From positions 1-64,000 of the forward strand of contig NZ_MCAS01000004.1 of assembly GCF_003610895.1 (NCBI RefSeq): 64,000 nt of DNA, given 5' to 3'. The stretch comes from Paraburkholderia fungorum (GTDB lineage Bacteria; Pseudomonadota; Gammaproteobacteria; Burkholderiales; Burkholderiaceae). Under the pieces are notes generated by a model. That model saw nothing but the letters and a program-made list of their open reading frames with translations. It searched no databases and was not told the origin of the DNA. Each line of letters begins with the position of its first letter. Within the stretch, counting starts at the first letter, position 1. Below are positions 16,867-29,634 of this stretch, in pieces. The position numbers were made by a program, and so were the translations under genes.

Positions 16867-16945
16867 CGTGCGCGAAACGTACTCGAAACGTGTGCAAGAC
16901 GTACCCGCAGCGCACACGAAGCGCACACGCAAGGCATACGGAAAA
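16867..16945. repeat. 11-bp periodic direct repeats upstream of astC
   Basis: Consecutive 11-base units start at 16867, 16878, 16889, 16900 and 16911, with consensus CGTRCNCGAAA that decays along the array. Two degenerate units follow at 16922 and 16935. The phase is close to one DNA helical turn, so identical faces are presented repeatedly. The array lies between the regulator gene and the catabolic operon and is a candidate operator region. Confidence 0.65.
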
Positions 16946-17076
16946 CGCGCGGTTTGCGGCCCACGCGTGAGCGATTCGCCCGGAAGCTCATAGAAAGCGT
17001 CGCGTATGCGCAAGACGTATCGCCTGCGGTTTCCTACACTACGTGTATTACCTCTCACCTGTAACGAGGATTTGCC

Positions 17077-18312
17077 ATGAACGACCTGACTGTGACACGC
17101 CAGACTTTCGACGAAGTGATGGTGCCGGTGTTTTCGCCCGCCGCGTTCGTGCCGGATCGCGGTCTCGGCTCACGCGTCTGGGATACGCAAGGCCGCGACT
17201 ATATCGACTTCGCCGGCGGGATTGCCGTCACCGCGCTCGGTCATGCGCATCCTGAACTCCTGAAAGTCCTGCATGAGCAGGGCGGCAAGCTGTGGCACAT
17301 CGGTAATGGCTACACCAACGAACCGGTGCTGCGTCTGGCCAAACGTCTCGAAGACCTGACCTTCGCCGACCGCGCGTTTTTCGCCAACTCGGGCGCGGAA
17401 GCGAACGAAGCGGCCCTGAAGCTCGCGCGCCGCGTCGCGTTCGACCGTCATGGCGCCGACAAGGCCGAAATCATCTCGTTTACGCAGTCGTTCCACGGCC
17501 GCACGTTTTTCACCGTGAGCGTCGGCGGCCAGCCGAAGTATTCGGAAGGCTTCGGCCCGGTGCCGGCCGGCATCACCCATCTGCCGTACAACGATATCGC
17601 GGCGGCGAAGCAGGCAATCGGCGCGCAAACCTGCGCGGTGATCGTCGAGCCGATTCAGGGCGAGGGCGGCGTGATCCCGGCCGATCCGGCGTTCCTGAAG
17701 GCGCTGCGCGAAGCATGCGACGAGCACGGCGCGCTGCTGATTTTTGACGAGGTACAAACGGGGGTGGGCCGCAGCGGCTATTTCTACGCGTATCAGGACA
17801 CCGGCGTGACGCCGGACATCCTGACCACCGCGAAGGCGCTCGGCAACGGCTTCCCGATCGGCGCGATGCTGACCACCAACGAACTGGCAGCCTACTTCAA
17901 GGTTGGCGTGCATGGCACGACCTATGGTGGCAATCCGCTGGGTGCGGCGATCGCCGAGAAGGTGGTCGAGCTGATCAGCGATCCGAAGGTGCTCGAAGGC
18001 GTGCGTACCCGCAGCGAAGCCTTGAAGGGCCAACTCGCGAAGCTTAACGAACGCTTTGGCCTGTTCAAGGAAGTGCGTGGCAAGGGTCTGCTGATCGGTG
18101 CTGAATTGACCGATGCGTTCAAAGGCCGCGCAAAAGATTTCGTCACGGCTGCGGGTCAGCATGGCGTGATCATGTTGATGGCGGGTCCCGACGTGCTGCG
18201 TTTCGTGCCGTCGCTGATCATGCCGCTCGACGATATGTACGAAGGCTTCGCGCGTCTCGCGAAGGCCATCGAAGAGATCGTCGGCGCGAAAGCCGAAACG
18301 GCGTCGCACTGA
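17077..18312 (+). CDS. astC: Succinylornithine/acetylornithine transaminase, AstC/AruC
   Basis: This PLP-dependent class III aminotransferase performs the third step of the AST pathway: N2-succinylornithine plus 2-oxoglutarate gives succinylglutamate semialdehyde plus glutamate. The 411-aa protein has the PLP-aspartate motif [12 protein letters not shown] and the Schiff-base lysine K253 in [13 protein letters not shown]. The glycine-rich cofactor loop is [15 protein letters not shown]. It heads the ast/aru operon and follows the putative operator array. Enzymes of this type often also serve as acetylornithine aminotransferases, but the context makes catabolism the main role. Confidence 0.93.
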   Translation: MNDLTVTRQTFDEVMVPVFSPAAFVPDRGLGSRVWDTQGRDYIDFAGGIAVTALGHAHPELLKVLHEQGGKLWHIGNGYTNEPVLRLAKRLEDLTFADRAFFANSGAEANEAALKLARRVAFDRHGADKAEIISFTQSFHGRTFFTVSVGGQPKYSEGFGPVPAGITHLPYNDIAAAKQAIGAQTCAVIVEPIQGEGGVIPADPAFLKALREACDEHGALLIFDEVQTGVGRSGYFYAYQDTGVTPDILTTAKALGNGFPIGAMLTTNELAAYFKVGVHGTTYGGNPLGAAIAEKVVELISDPKVLEGVRTRSEALKGQLAKLNERFGLFKEVRGKGLLIGAELTDAFKGRAKDFVTAAGQHGVIMLMAGPDVLRFVPSLIMPLDDMYEGFARLAKAIEEIVGAKAETASH

Positions 18313-18362
18313 TCGCCGGCACAGACTGACTGCATGATCATGCGTCACATTCAACAGGAACG

Positions 18363-19420
18363 ATGATGCTCTTCGTACGCCCCGGCCGCCTCGCCGATCT
18401 CGACGCGCTCGAACACATGGCGCGCACCGCGCAACCGGTGCTGCATTCGCTGCCGCACGACCGGCATGCGCTCGAAGCGCGCGTCGCGTTGTCGGAAGAC
18501 TCGTTTCGCGCGGACGTCGATTTTCCGGGCGAGGAGTTCTATCTGTTCGTGCTTGAAGATGCGCAGAGCGGCAAGCTGATGGGCACGGCGAGTATCGTCG
18601 CCGCGGCCGGTTATTCGGACCCGTTCTACGCGTTTCGCAACGACGCGCTGATTCATGCGTCGCGTGAGTTGCACGTGAATCGCAAGATTCACGCGCTGAC
18701 CATGTCGCACGAGTTGACGGGCAAGAGCCGGCTGGCGGGTTTTTACATCGACCCGTCGCTGCGCGGCGATGCGGCCGCGCATCTGATGTCGCGCTCGCGC
18801 ATGATGTATATCGCCGCCAATCGTAAGCGCTTCACGCCGGAGGTGTTCTCGCTGCTGCTCGGCGTGACCGACGACTCAGGCGTGTCGCCGTTCTGGGAAG
18901 CGGTGGGGCGCAAGTTCTTCGGCCGCAATTTCGCCGACATCGAAATCGAATCGGGCGGCCGCAGCCGTACCTTTATCGCCGAGGTGATGCCGACCTATCC
19001 GATCTACGTGCCCTTGCTGCCGGAGGCGGCCCAGCGCGTGCTCGGCGAGCCGGATTCGAAGGCCTTGCTCGCGTATGAGATTCACCTCGAAGAGGGCTTC
19101 GAGACGGACCGCTTCATCGATATTTTCGATGCGGGTCCGGTACTGACCGCGCAGGTGGATCGCAGCGCCTGCGTGACGCGCAATGAAACCCGGGCGGTGC
19201 GGGAGGCGGGCGCGGCAGCTGGCGGCGCGACGCATCTGATCGCGCATAACGGCGCGGACGGTGAGTTCCGCTGCGTGCTCGATACCTTGCCCGAGGGGAA
19301 GGCAAGCGGCGCTTCACTGTCGCATGCGGCGCGTGCCGCGCTCGGCGTGCAGGAAGGCGACACGGTACGCTGCGTGCCGCTGCATCAACCGCATCAGGAA
19401 GTACTTTCGGGAGACGCACA

Positions 19421-19424
<4 letters not shown>
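18363..19424 (+). CDS. aruF: Arginine/ornithine succinyltransferase, alpha subunit
   Basis: This is one subunit of the heteromeric arginine N2-succinyltransferase, which uses succinyl-CoA in the first AST step. The 353-aa protein belongs to the AstA family (GNAT-like core: LFVRPGRLADLDALEHMA, FYIDPSLRGDAAAHLMSRSR, FSLLLGVTDDSGVSPFW). A second AstA-family gene follows with a 4-base overlap (ATGA), the two-subunit arrangement known from Pseudomonas AruF-AruG. Tandem ATGs at 18363 and 18366 leave the exact start open by one codon. Confidence 0.92.
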
Positions 19425-21924
<2,500 letters not shown>

Positions 21925-21933
21925 GGATCGACG

Positions 21934-23274
21934 ATGCAAGCCACTGAAGCCAATTTCGACGGTCTCGTCGGCCCGACCCACAATTATGCGGGGCTCTCCT
22001 TCGGCAACGTCGCGTCGCAGAACAACGAGAAGTCGATTGCGAATCCGAAAGCGGCCGCGAAGCAGGGCCTGCGCAAGATGAAGCAGTTGGCCGATCTCGG
22101 CTTTCATCAAGGCGTGCTGCCGCCGCAGGAACGTCCTTCCATGCGCCTCCTGCGTGAACTCGGTTTTTCGGGCGACGACGCAACGGTGATCGCGCGCGTG
22201 GCCAAAGACGCGCCCGAGTTGCTGGCTGCGGCGAGTTCGGCCTCGGCGATGTGGACCGCGAATGCGGCGACGGTGAGTCCGTCGGCCGACACGCACGACG
22301 GCCGCGTGCATTTCACGCCGGCCAATCTGTGCAGCAAGCTGCATCGCGCGATCGAGCATCAATCCACGCGCCGCACCCTGAAGGCGATTTTCAGCGACGC
22401 GGACCGTTTCGCGGTACATGAGGCATTGCCCGGCACACCCGCACTCGGCGACGAAGGCGCGGCGAACCATACGCGTTTTTGCTCGGAATACGGCACACGT
22501 GGTGTCGAATTCTTCGTGTACGGCCGCAGTGAATATCGCCGCGGACCGGAACCGAAGCGTTTTCCCGCCCGCCAGACTTTCGAGGCGAGCCGCGCGGTCG
22601 CGCATCGTCACGGTCTGGAAGAAGCGGCCACGGTGTATGCCCAGCAGAACCCCGACGTGATCGACGCCGGTGTGTTCCATAACGACGTGATCGCGGTCGG
22701 CAATCGCAATACGCTGTTCTGCCATCAGCTTGCGTTTGTCGAACAGAACGCGGTGTACGACGAACTGCGTACCAAGCTCTCCGGACTGAAGGCCGGGTTC
22801 AACGTGATCGAAGTGCCTGACGCGCAGGTGAGCGTGTCCGATGCAGTCACGTCGTACCTGTTCAACAGCCAGTTGCTGACGCGCCCGGACGGCAAGCAGG
22901 TGCTGGTCGTGCCGCAGGAATGCCGCGAGAACGCGCGTGTCGCTGCGTATCTGGACGATCTGACTTCGCACACCGGTCCGATCGACGACGTGCTCGTGTT
23001 CGACCTGCGCGAAAGCATGAAGAATGGCGGCGGTCCTGCTTGCCTGCGTCTGCGCGTGGTGCTGAACGATGCTGAGCGCGCGGCGGTGACGCCTGGCGTA
23101 TGGATCAACGACGCGCTGTTCGGCCGCCTCGATACATGGATCGAAAAGCACTACCGCGATCGTCTCGCGCCGTCCGATCTGACCGATCCGCAACTGCTCG
23201 CCGAATCGCGCACCGCGCTCGACGAACTGACGCAGATTCTCGGTCTGGGTTCGCTGTATGACTTCCAGCGCTGA
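21934..23274 (+). CDS. astB: N-succinylarginine dihydrolase
   Basis: The enzyme hydrolyses N2-succinylarginine to succinylornithine, CO2 and two NH3, AST step two. It adopts the amidinotransferase/penteins fold. Residues matching the known catalytic set are H249 in [11 protein letters not shown] and C370 in [10 protein letters not shown]. The N-terminal [20 protein letters not shown] is characteristic. The 446-aa length is normal. Its 3' end overlaps the longest possible astE frame, so the two are probably coupled. Confidence 0.94.
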   Translation: MQATEANFDGLVGPTHNYAGLSFGNVASQNNEKSIANPKAAAKQGLRKMKQLADLGFHQGVLPPQERPSMRLLRELGFSGDDATVIARVAKDAPELLAAASSASAMWTANAATVSPSADTHDGRVHFTPANLCSKLHRAIEHQSTRRTLKAIFSDADRFAVHEALPGTPALGDEGAANHTRFCSEYGTRGVEFFVYGRSEYRRGPEPKRFPARQTFEASRAVAHRHGLEEAATVYAQQNPDVIDAGVFHNDVIAVGNRNTLFCHQLAFVEQNAVYDELRTKLSGLKAGFNVIEVPDAQVSVSDAVTSYLFNSQLLTRPDGKQVLVVPQECRENARVAAYLDDLTSHTGPIDDVLVFDLRESMKNGGGPACLRLRVVLNDAERAAVTPGVWINDALFGRLDTWIEKHYRDRLAPSDLTDPQLLAESRTALDELTQILGLGSLYDFQR

Positions 23275-23281
23275 GCAGGAC

Positions 23282-24340
23282 ATGCAGGTTTCGATGCTCG
23301 ACGATTTCCTCGCCTACACATTGGCGGGGACGCGGCCCGGCGCGCAGGAAGCGCAGGGCGTATGCGCCGGCGGCGGCGTGCGCTGGTCGTGGCTTGACGA
23401 CGGCATTCTGGAACTCGAACCTGCGGCGCTGGAGACGGGCGCGCGCAGCGTGCTTGCTTCCGCGGGCGTGCATGGCGACGAGACCGCGCCGATCGAACTG
23501 CTTTCGTATCTCGTGCGCGATATCGCACAAGGCAGCGCCGCGCTGACGTGCCGTCTGCTGGTGATTCTCGGCAACGTCGACGCAATGCGCGATGCGCGCC
23601 GGTATCGCGACGACGATCTGAATCGCCTCTTCAGCGGACGTCACGCGCAACTGCCGCATAGCCATGAAGCGCCGCGCGCGGCGGCACTGGAACGCGCGGC
23701 GACGCAATTCTTCGCCCCGGCATCGGCCGAACGCGGCGCGCGCTGGCATATCGACATGCACACGGCGATTCGCGCATCCGCATTCGAGCAGTTTGCGCTG
23801 CTGCCGCATACCGGCGTGCCTTTTTCGCGCGCGATGTTCGAGTGGCTCGGCGAGGCACGCATCAGCGCGGTGCTGCTGCATACGACCAAGGGCAATACGT
23901 ATTCACACTTCACCGCGCAGGCGTGCGGTGCTGAGGCGTGTACGCTGGAACTCGGCAAGGTGCGCCCGTTCGGCGAGAACGATCTGACGCGCTTTGCCGG
24001 TGCGGACCAGGCGCTGCGCTATCTTCTGGCGGGTATCAACGGTATCAACGGCGCCGCCGGCACAACGAATCATGCGAATACCGCGTTGCCGCGCGCTTTT
24101 ACGGTAATCGACCAGATCACCAAGCAGAGCGATGCATTCGAATTGCGGGTTGCAACTGACGTGCCGAACTTCACGCCGTTCGTGAAGGGCACGGTACTCG
24201 CCTGCGACGGCGATTATCGCTATGTCGTGAGCCGCGACGAAGAGCGCATTGTGTTTCCCAACGCGACGGTCAAACCGGGCTTGCGTGCCGGCTTGATGGT
24301 AGTCGAGACGACGCAGGAGACGTTGTCCGGTCTGGTCTGA
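23282..24340 (+). CDS. astE: Succinylglutamate desuccinylase
   Basis: This zinc hydrolase of the AstE/AspA carboxypeptidase-like family removes succinate from succinylglutamate, giving glutamate, the last AST step. Zinc-binding and active-site segments are [32 protein letters not shown] and [17 protein letters not shown]. The C-terminal part ([19 protein letters not shown]) matches the family. Start codons at 23258, 23282 and 23294 are all in frame. I take 23282 because the first would overlap astB by 17 bases without a ribosome-binding site. The product is about 352 aa. Confidence 0.9.
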   Translation: MQVSMLDDFLAYTLAGTRPGAQEAQGVCAGGGVRWSWLDDGILELEPAALETGARSVLASAGVHGDETAPIELLSYLVRDIAQGSAALTCRLLVILGNVDAMRDARRYRDDDLNRLFSGRHAQLPHSHEAPRAAALERAATQFFAPASAERGARWHIDMHTAIRASAFEQFALLPHTGVPFSRAMFEWLGEARISAVLLHTTKGNTYSHFTAQACGAEACTLELGKVRPFGENDLTRFAGADQALRYLLAGINGINGAAGTTNHANTALPRAFTVIDQITKQSDAFELRVATDVPNFTPFVKGTVLACDGDYRYVVSRDEERIVFPNATVKPGLRAGLMVVETTQETLSGLV

Positions 24341-24349
24341 CACCGCAGC

Positions 24350-24394
24350 GTGGATGAAACGTTATGCACCGGAGGTGCTCAACATTTCATCCAC
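24350..24394. terminator. Hairpin between convergent astE and gst genes
   Basis: GTGGATGAAA (24350-24359) pairs perfectly with TTTCATCCAC (24385-24394), and inside it GCACC (24366) pairs with GGTGC (24374). The structure lies between the stops of two convergent genes and probably serves as a two-way terminator, although there is no long T run. Confidence 0.6.
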
Positions 24395-24411
24395 GGCATA
24401 CGGCGGGGCGC

Positions 24412-25032
24412 TTAAGCCGCGTTCGCCTTCACCAAACCTTCCGCCACCATCGCCTCACGCACTTGCGGCCGTGCCGCGACGCGTGCCAGATACGCGTTCA
24501 GATGCGGATACGCGTCCAGATCGATCGACAGCATCCGCGCCCAGCTCAACACCGTGAACGCGTACGCGTCGGCGACCGAGTACTGTCCATTCAGGTAGTC
24601 ACGTTCCGTGAGCACGCGCTCGAGTTCGCTGAACCGGGTGGCGAGCTTGGCGCGGCATTCGGCCTTGGTCGATTCGGCGGTCTCCTGATGCCATAGCCAC
24701 GGGCTGAACGTCTTGTGCAGCTCCGTGCTGATATAGGTGAGCCATGCGAGCGCCGCGAGCCGTTGCGGCGAACCTGCGGCCGGCAATAAGGCCTGCTCGG
24801 GCGCGAGATCGGCGATGTGCTGCAGCAGTGCGGCGCCTTCCGTGTGGCGTGAGCCGTCGGCGAATTCGACGAGGGGCACATAACCGCGCGGCGAGATCGC
24901 GTAGTAATCGTCGCCGTTGGCGAGTTTGTGCGTTTGCAGGTTGACCTTGACGGTTTCGAAGTCGAGCCCGGCTTCGCGCAAGGCAATGTGAACGGCCAGC
25001 GAGCAGGCGCCCGGCGCATAGTAGAGTTTCAT
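24412..25032 (-). CDS. gstA: Beta-class glutathione S-transferase
   Basis: The 206-aa protein closely follows the E. coli GstA pattern: MKLYYAPGACSLAVHIALRE with the beta-class catalytic Cys10, the thioredoxin-like N-terminal half with GYVPLVEFADGSRHTEGAA, and the all-helical C-terminal half (YLNGQYSVADAYAFTVLSWA). It conjugates or removes glutathione from electrophiles and may act in oxidative defence. The start at 25032 was chosen because the family begins at MKLYY; the frame is open for about 115 more codons upstream without similarity. It is divergent from a LysR gene 128 bp away, which is a likely regulator. Confidence 0.92.
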   Translation of the reverse strand: MKLYYAPGACSLAVHIALREAGLDFETVKVNLQTHKLANGDDYYAISPRGYVPLVEFADGSRHTEGAALLQHIADLAPEQALLPAAGSPQRLAALAWLTYISTELHKTFSPWLWHQETAESTKAECRAKLATRFSELERVLTERDYLNGQYSVADAYAFTVLSWARMLSIDLDAYPHLNAYLARVAARPQVREAMVAEGLVKANAA

Positions 25033-25160
25033 GGTGTCACCGCAAATAAAACAGGAGTGGAGGTCCGGCAGGCGCCGGGGGCAAGGCTCGTCGGCCGACA
25101 AGTCGATGTGGTAAAAGTAGCCCGGATCGCATTCAGAATAAACAGGCGGCTTGCCAAACC

Positions 25161-26069
25161 ATGCGTGCAAAAACGCAATACGAACTGACTTCGGCGGATA
25201 CGCAGACCATTCTCGCGTTGGTGCGCGCCGGCACACTGGCGGAAGCGGCCCTGCGTCTGGGCATCGACGCGTCGACGATTTTTCGCTCCGTGCAGCGGAT
25301 CGAACGCGGGCTGGGCCAGCGTCTGTTCGAGCGCTCGCGCAGCGGTTATCGCGCGACGCCGCTCGGCGCACAACTGGCACGTCATGCCGAGCGCATCGAA
25401 AGCGAACTGGCGGCGGCGCGCTCGACCGTTCAGGCGAGCAGCGATCGCGTATCCGGCAGTGTTCATGTGACCACCACGGACACCGTGCTCTATGGCCTCG
25501 TGCTACCCGCCTTGCATGATTTCGCGGCGCTGCACCCCGCGTTGTCGTTCGAGTTGACGGCTGCCAACAGCCTCGCGAGCCTCACTAAACGCGACGCCGA
25601 CATCGCCGTGCGTGCCACGCGCCGTGCGCCGGAGCATCTGGTGGGCAAGCATGTCGGCCCGCTGCGTATCGCGGTGTTTGCCGCGAAGGGGACCGGCATC
25701 CACGCGAGCGACGCCGATGCGCTGTCGCGCTGCGATTGGGTGGCACCGGACAGCTCGCTCGGCGATCATCCTTCGATCCTGTGGCGCAAGCGTCACTGCC
25801 CGACGGTCGAACCGCGTTACAAGACCAATAGCGTGATGGCGGTGTTCGAGATGGTGGTGCGTGGCTTTGGCGTCGGCATCTTCCCGACCTTCCTCGCGCG
25901 CGGCCGCGACGATCTCGTGCAATTGACGCCGCCGCTCGACGAAGCCGAATCGCAGGTCTGGGTGCTCGCGCATCCGGAGTCGCGTCATTTGCCGCATGTC
26001 GCGGCGGTCTATACGCATCTGTCACGACGGCTCGGTGAAGATTTCGCTGCCGGTGACGGAGCGGTCTAA
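25161..26069 (+). CDS. LysR-type transcriptional regulator divergent from gst
   Basis: This 302-aa LysR protein has its HTH at about 15-60 (ILALVRAGTLAEAALRLG, STIFRSVQRIERGLGQRLF) and an effector domain from about 90 (SGSVHVTTTDTVLYGLVLPAL). Some recognition positions differ from the usual LysR pattern (IDASTIFRSVQRIE in place of SQPAVSRQI-type helices). It is read divergently from gst across 128 bp, the normal layout for a LysR regulator and its target. The inducer is unknown. Confidence 0.87.
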   Translation: MRAKTQYELTSADTQTILALVRAGTLAEAALRLGIDASTIFRSVQRIERGLGQRLFERSRSGYRATPLGAQLARHAERIESELAAARSTVQASSDRVSGSVHVTTTDTVLYGLVLPALHDFAALHPALSFELTAANSLASLTKRDADIAVRATRRAPEHLVGKHVGPLRIAVFAAKGTGIHASDADALSRCDWVAPDSSLGDHPSILWRKRHCPTVEPRYKTNSVMAVFEMVVRGFGVGIFPTFLARGRDDLVQLTPPLDEAESQVWVLAHPESRHLPHVAAVYTHLSRRLGEDFAAGDGAV

Positions 26070-26326
26070 CGGCTATTCGACGCGTATTTTTTTGCCTGAA
26101 CGCGACACGCAATTGCGCCTTTATGCATGCCGAACCGGCTTCGTCAAACGAGGCGCGCGCCGTCGCGCCCGCCAGGCGTGCATTGCGAAGCCTGTACAAT
26201 TCCGCCCGCGCGGCTGTTGCGCTGCACCACACCGGCCGCTGGAGTTTGAATCGCATTTTTGGCCCGGCAATCATGCTGGCCCGGATTCGGCTCCGTCTTA
26301 TTCAATACCGTAGAGGAACACCCGTA

Positions 26327-27121
26327 ATGAAGATCAATTGGCGAAACATGGCCGCGCTCGCGCTGTTCGCGACGGCAACGGTAACGGCAGGCGTCGCGTC
26401 CGCGGCGGATATCAAGGAAGTGCGCTTCGGCGTCGAGGCGTCGTATGCGCCGTTCGAATCGAAGTCGCCGTCGGGCGAGCTGCAAGGTTTCGATATCGAC
26501 ATCGGCAATGCCGTGTGTGCGAAGCTGAAGGCGAAGTGCGTATGGGTCGAGAATTCGTTTGACGGCCTGATTCCGGCGTTGGAAGCGCGTAAATTCAACG
26601 CGATCAACTCGGACATGACGATCACGGAACAGCGCCGCCAGGCCATCGATTTCACCGATCCGATCTACACGATCCCCAATCAGATGATCGCGAAGAAGGG
26701 CAGCGGTCTGTTGCCTACGGCGGCCTCGCTCAAAGGTAAGCACGTTGGCGTGCTGCAAGGCACGATCCAGGAAACGTATGCAAAGGCGCGCTGGGCGCCG
26801 GCGGGTGTGGACGTCGTGCCGTACCAGACGCAGGACCAGATCTACGCCGACCTCGCGTCGGGTCGTCTGGACGCCGCGTTCCAGGATGCGGAAGCTGCTT
26901 CGAAGGGCTTTCTGAAGAAGCCGCAAGGCGCGGGTTTCGAATTCGCCGGTCCGGCCGTGACTGATGAGAAGCTGCTCGGCGCGGGCGTCGGTTTTGGGAT
27001 TCGCAAGGGTGACAAGGCGTTGAAGGACGCGTTGAACCAGGCGCTCAAGGAACTGAAGGCCGACGGTACGATCGACCGCTTCGCCGCCAAGTACTTCGAC
27101 GTGAAGGTGGTGTTGAAGTAA
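26327..27121 (+). CDS. argT: Basic amino acid periplasmic binding protein, ArgT/HisJ-like
   Basis: This SBP_bac_3 family binding protein is probably for arginine, lysine, ornithine or histidine. The start at 26327 gives a Sec signal peptide ending at about residue 24 (VASAAD), with AGAGGAAC upstream as ribosome-binding site. The mature part starts IKEVRFGVEASYAPFESKSP and includes LQGFDIDIGNAVCAKLKAKC and MTITEQRRQAIDFTDPIY. Two Cys residues about seven apart near residues 68-76 resemble the disulfide of HisJ and ArgT. The product is 264 aa. It is the probable partner of the HisQMP-type transporter 11 kb upstream, separated from it by the whole ast operon. Confidence 0.87.
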   Translation: MKINWRNMAALALFATATVTAGVASAADIKEVRFGVEASYAPFESKSPSGELQGFDIDIGNAVCAKLKAKCVWVENSFDGLIPALEARKFNAINSDMTITEQRRQAIDFTDPIYTIPNQMIAKKGSGLLPTAASLKGKHVGVLQGTIQETYAKARWAPAGVDVVPYQTQDQIYADLASGRLDAAFQDAEAASKGFLKKPQGAGFEFAGPAVTDEKLLGAGVGFGIRKGDKALKDALNQALKELKADGTIDRFAAKYFDVKVVLK

Positions 27122-27146
27122 GGCGTGTGAGTAGTTGAATGAGTGA

Positions 27147-27180
27147 CATGCAAACGGCCGCTGATGCGGCCGTTTGCATG
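27147..27180. terminator. Perfect 15-bp hairpin between convergent genes
   Basis: CATGCAAACGGCCGC (27147-27161) and its exact complement (27166-27180) enclose a TGAT loop between the binding-protein gene and the convergent decarboxylase gene. There is no T tract, but the stability and position suggest a two-way terminator. Confidence 0.7.
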
Positions 27181-27200
27181 TTGGGCCGCGCGAGCGCGGA

Positions 27201-27959
27201 TCAGCGGAGGTTGGCCTTCGGTTGATCGAGATAGTCGAAGGCGACCTCACCGAGTCCGAGCGTCAGATCCGCCAGCAGATGGCGGGCTTCGACGATTTCC
27301 AGCACCGGCAATTCCGCGACCGGCGCGAGGGCATGGTGTGCCAGTTCGAGCGATGCGGGACCCGTCCATGCGCCCTTCAGGGTGATGTTCTGCAGGTAGT
27401 AGCGCACCAGTTCGCAAATGCGCGGTGTGCCGTCCACGTGCGGAATGACTTTCAGCAGGAAGTTCGGCGCTTCCAGGCGCTTCTGCTGCTGCGCGAGATC
27501 CAGTTGTCGATGCTTGTAACCCATCGTGCCGGTGGCGATGCGCACCGGGCCGTAATCGAGCGTGCCGACGAGCGTATCGGTATGGACTTGCAGCACCGGC
27601 GAGGCGAGCTTCTTCGGAAAGCCCCACAGCTCGCGGCCGCCGGCGATCGGCGGGTGGTCGTCGAGATACATGGCGAGCGTGTAGCTGCCTGCCACACCGT
27701 TGTACGACACCGGGATCACCTGACCGCTTTCCGTGTAATCGCCGAAGCCGGTCGAATCCGGCATGCGAATGAATTCGTAATGTACGAGCGGCTCGCCGAT
27801 CTGGAGCGGCTCGGGCACCACCGCGCGCAATTTGTCCGGATCGGTGCGGTAAGTGATGATCAGGAATTCCCGGTCGACGAAACGATACGGACCCATCGGA
27901 AACGCCGGGCTCGTGATCGGCATCGCGAAGGCATTTGACAGCACGCTTTTGACGTCCAT
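27201..27959 (-). CDS. adc: Acetoacetate decarboxylase family protein
   Basis: Members decarboxylate acetoacetate to acetone and CO2 through a Schiff base. The 252-aa protein has the lysine pair K116-K117 in [12 protein letters not shown], where the first lysine corresponds to the catalytic one, and other family segments ([36 protein letters not shown]). The start at 27959 ([10 protein letters not shown]) fits the family; a longer open frame to 28025 adds residues without similarity. It appears to be a single gene, with no CoA-transferase or 3-hydroxybutyrate dehydrogenase next to it. Confidence 0.88.
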   Translation of the reverse strand: MDVKSVLSNAFAMPITSPAFPMGPYRFVDREFLIITYRTDPDKLRAVVPEPLQIGEPLVHYEFIRMPDSTGFGDYTESGQVIPVSYNGVAGSYTLAMYLDDHPPIAGGRELWGFPKKLASPVLQVHTDTLVGTLDYGPVRIATGTMGYKHRQLDLAQQQKRLEAPNFLLKVIPHVDGTPRICELVRYYLQNITLKGAWTGPASLELAHHALAPVAELPVLEIVEARHLLADLTLGLGEVAFDYLDQPKANLR

Positions 27960-28257
27960 GATTTTCCTTGGTGGTTGAAGGCGGGATTGCAGCCAGGTGG
28001 TGCAGGCGACGGAACGCTTTTGCACTGCACAAGAGTATCGTCGATTCTGTCCCGGCCTTCAGCGAGACCGGCATCCAATTCCATCCAATTATTTCGAGAT
28101 ATTGCGGCGTTGACATGTCCGCGCGCGATGGCCTGCGCTAAAATCGGCGGGCGCACCGCACACGCCAAGGGCCTCGGGCTCTGGATGTGCGCGATTGGTG
28201 CAGCGAAAACCAAAATACAGCAGGAAGCGCCAGGGCGGCGCTTAGCGGGGGAGCAGA

Positions 28258-29634
28258 ATGACCACCATCGCAATCGAGAATCCGAGGCAGTTGAGCGCTT
28301 CGGACGATGCGCAACTCAATGCCAGCTTTGCACGTCAGCCGATTCTGAATCGTGACGGCATGCTGTGCGGGTATGAAATCAAAGTGCGTGCGCCGGATGT
28401 GCCCGCGGCCGTCGAGTCCGACGCGGCAGCGGCCCATGGCGCCGATTCGGCCGCGACTGCCGATGCCTTGCCGGGCCGCGCGCCCGAGCCGGCGCAGCTG
28501 GTGGCGCGTGCCGTGCTGCGCGGTCTGCTCAGCGGCAACGTGCGCAGCGCGCTCACCGGGCATCCGGCTTACGTCGATGTAAGCCGCGAGATGCTGTTCG
28601 ACGATTCGATCCTGCACCTGCCGGCCGAGCGCTTCATGTTCGAATTGTCGCCGTCGATGCAGGTCGACGATGCGCTGATTGCGCGCATTGTCCAGTTGCA
28701 CGGACGGCGCTATCGCTTCGTCCTCGACGAAGTGACGCAACCCGATGAAACGTTTGCGAAGCTGCTGCCTTACGCGGAAGTGGTCAAAATCGATTTCACG
28801 CACGCGTCGCCGGCGCTGTTGCCCAAATTGACGAGCGTGCTCAAGTCGGCGGGCAAGCTCCTGATCGCGCTGGGTCTCGACGCGCAGGCCGATTTCGAAG
28901 CCGCGCACGGTCTCGGCTTCGACCGCTTCCAGGGCTACTTCTTCGCGCGTGCGCAGACTTCCACGACGCGGCGTGTCAGTGCGCCGCGGCATGCCTTGCT
29001 GAATCTGCTGCAACTGCTGTCGGGGGACCCGACCGTCGCGCAACTCGAAGCCGAACTCAAGCTGAATCCGGTGCTGGTGATGCATCTGATGAAGCTCGCG
29101 AATTCGAGCGGCCTTGCGGTCGGCCACAAGGTCACGACGCTGCGCGAAGCGATCAACGCGACCGGCACGAACCGGATCGCACGCTGGACCCAATTGCTGT
29201 TGTACGCGGACGGCCGCAAGGTTGCGCTCGAGGACGATCCTCTGCTGCAACTGGCGGCGACCCGGGCGCGTTTCATGGAACTGGCGATTGAACGTTTGCC
29301 CGAAGCCGGGCGCGACGAAGCCGATGCGGCGTTTCTGACCGGCGTGTTTTCGTTTGTCGACGCGGTGTTCGGCGGCTCGCTGGAAAGCACGCTGAATGTG
29401 CTGACGCTGTCACGGCCGATTCAGGCGGGCATCCTGCATCGGCAGGGCGTGTTGGGCCTGCTGCTGACCGCGGTGGAAGCACTGGAGCGCGGCGCTTGGG
29501 ATGAGATCGAAGCCTTGTGCGCGCGTTTGCAACCGTTGACGGTGGAAGAGATCGCGGTGCTTGGGTTGGCGGCGGGGGCGTGGGCCGGGGTCGGAGATCA
29601 CAGCGCCGAGGGGTTGGAGCGGATCGAGGATTGA
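28258..29634 (+). CDS. EAL-HDOD signalling protein (YuxH-like), degenerate EAL
   Basis: The 458-aa protein has an N-terminal EAL-type domain (about 20-240) and a C-terminal HDOD domain (about 245-440: LLNLLQLLSGDPTVAQLEAELKLNP, LMKLANSSGLAVG). The EAL signature itself reads GYEIKVRA, and other catalytic acidic positions look altered, so it probably binds or relays rather than hydrolyses c-di-GMP. Inside the EAL part, after RQPILNRDGMLCGYE, there is a 40-residue Ala/Asp/Pro-rich insertion. A paralogue with the same architecture lies at 45312. The two bracket the RTX secretion islet. A typical HDOD role is control of motility, competence or the cell cycle, but the partner here is unknown. Confidence 0.85.
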   Translation: MTTIAIENPRQLSASDDAQLNASFARQPILNRDGMLCGYEIKVRAPDVPAAVESDAAAAHGADSAATADALPGRAPEPAQLVARAVLRGLLSGNVRSALTGHPAYVDVSREMLFDDSILHLPAERFMFELSPSMQVDDALIARIVQLHGRRYRFVLDEVTQPDETFAKLLPYAEVVKIDFTHASPALLPKLTSVLKSAGKLLIALGLDAQADFEAAHGLGFDRFQGYFFARAQTSTTRRVSAPRHALLNLLQLLSGDPTVAQLEAELKLNPVLVMHLMKLANSSGLAVGHKVTTLREAINATGTNRIARWTQLLLYADGRKVALEDDPLLQLAATRARFMELAIERLPEAGRDEADAAFLTGVFSFVDAVFGGSLESTLNVLTLSRPIQAGILHRQGVLGLLLTAVEALERGAWDEIEALCARLQPLTVEEIAVLGLAAGAWAGVGDHSAEGLERIED

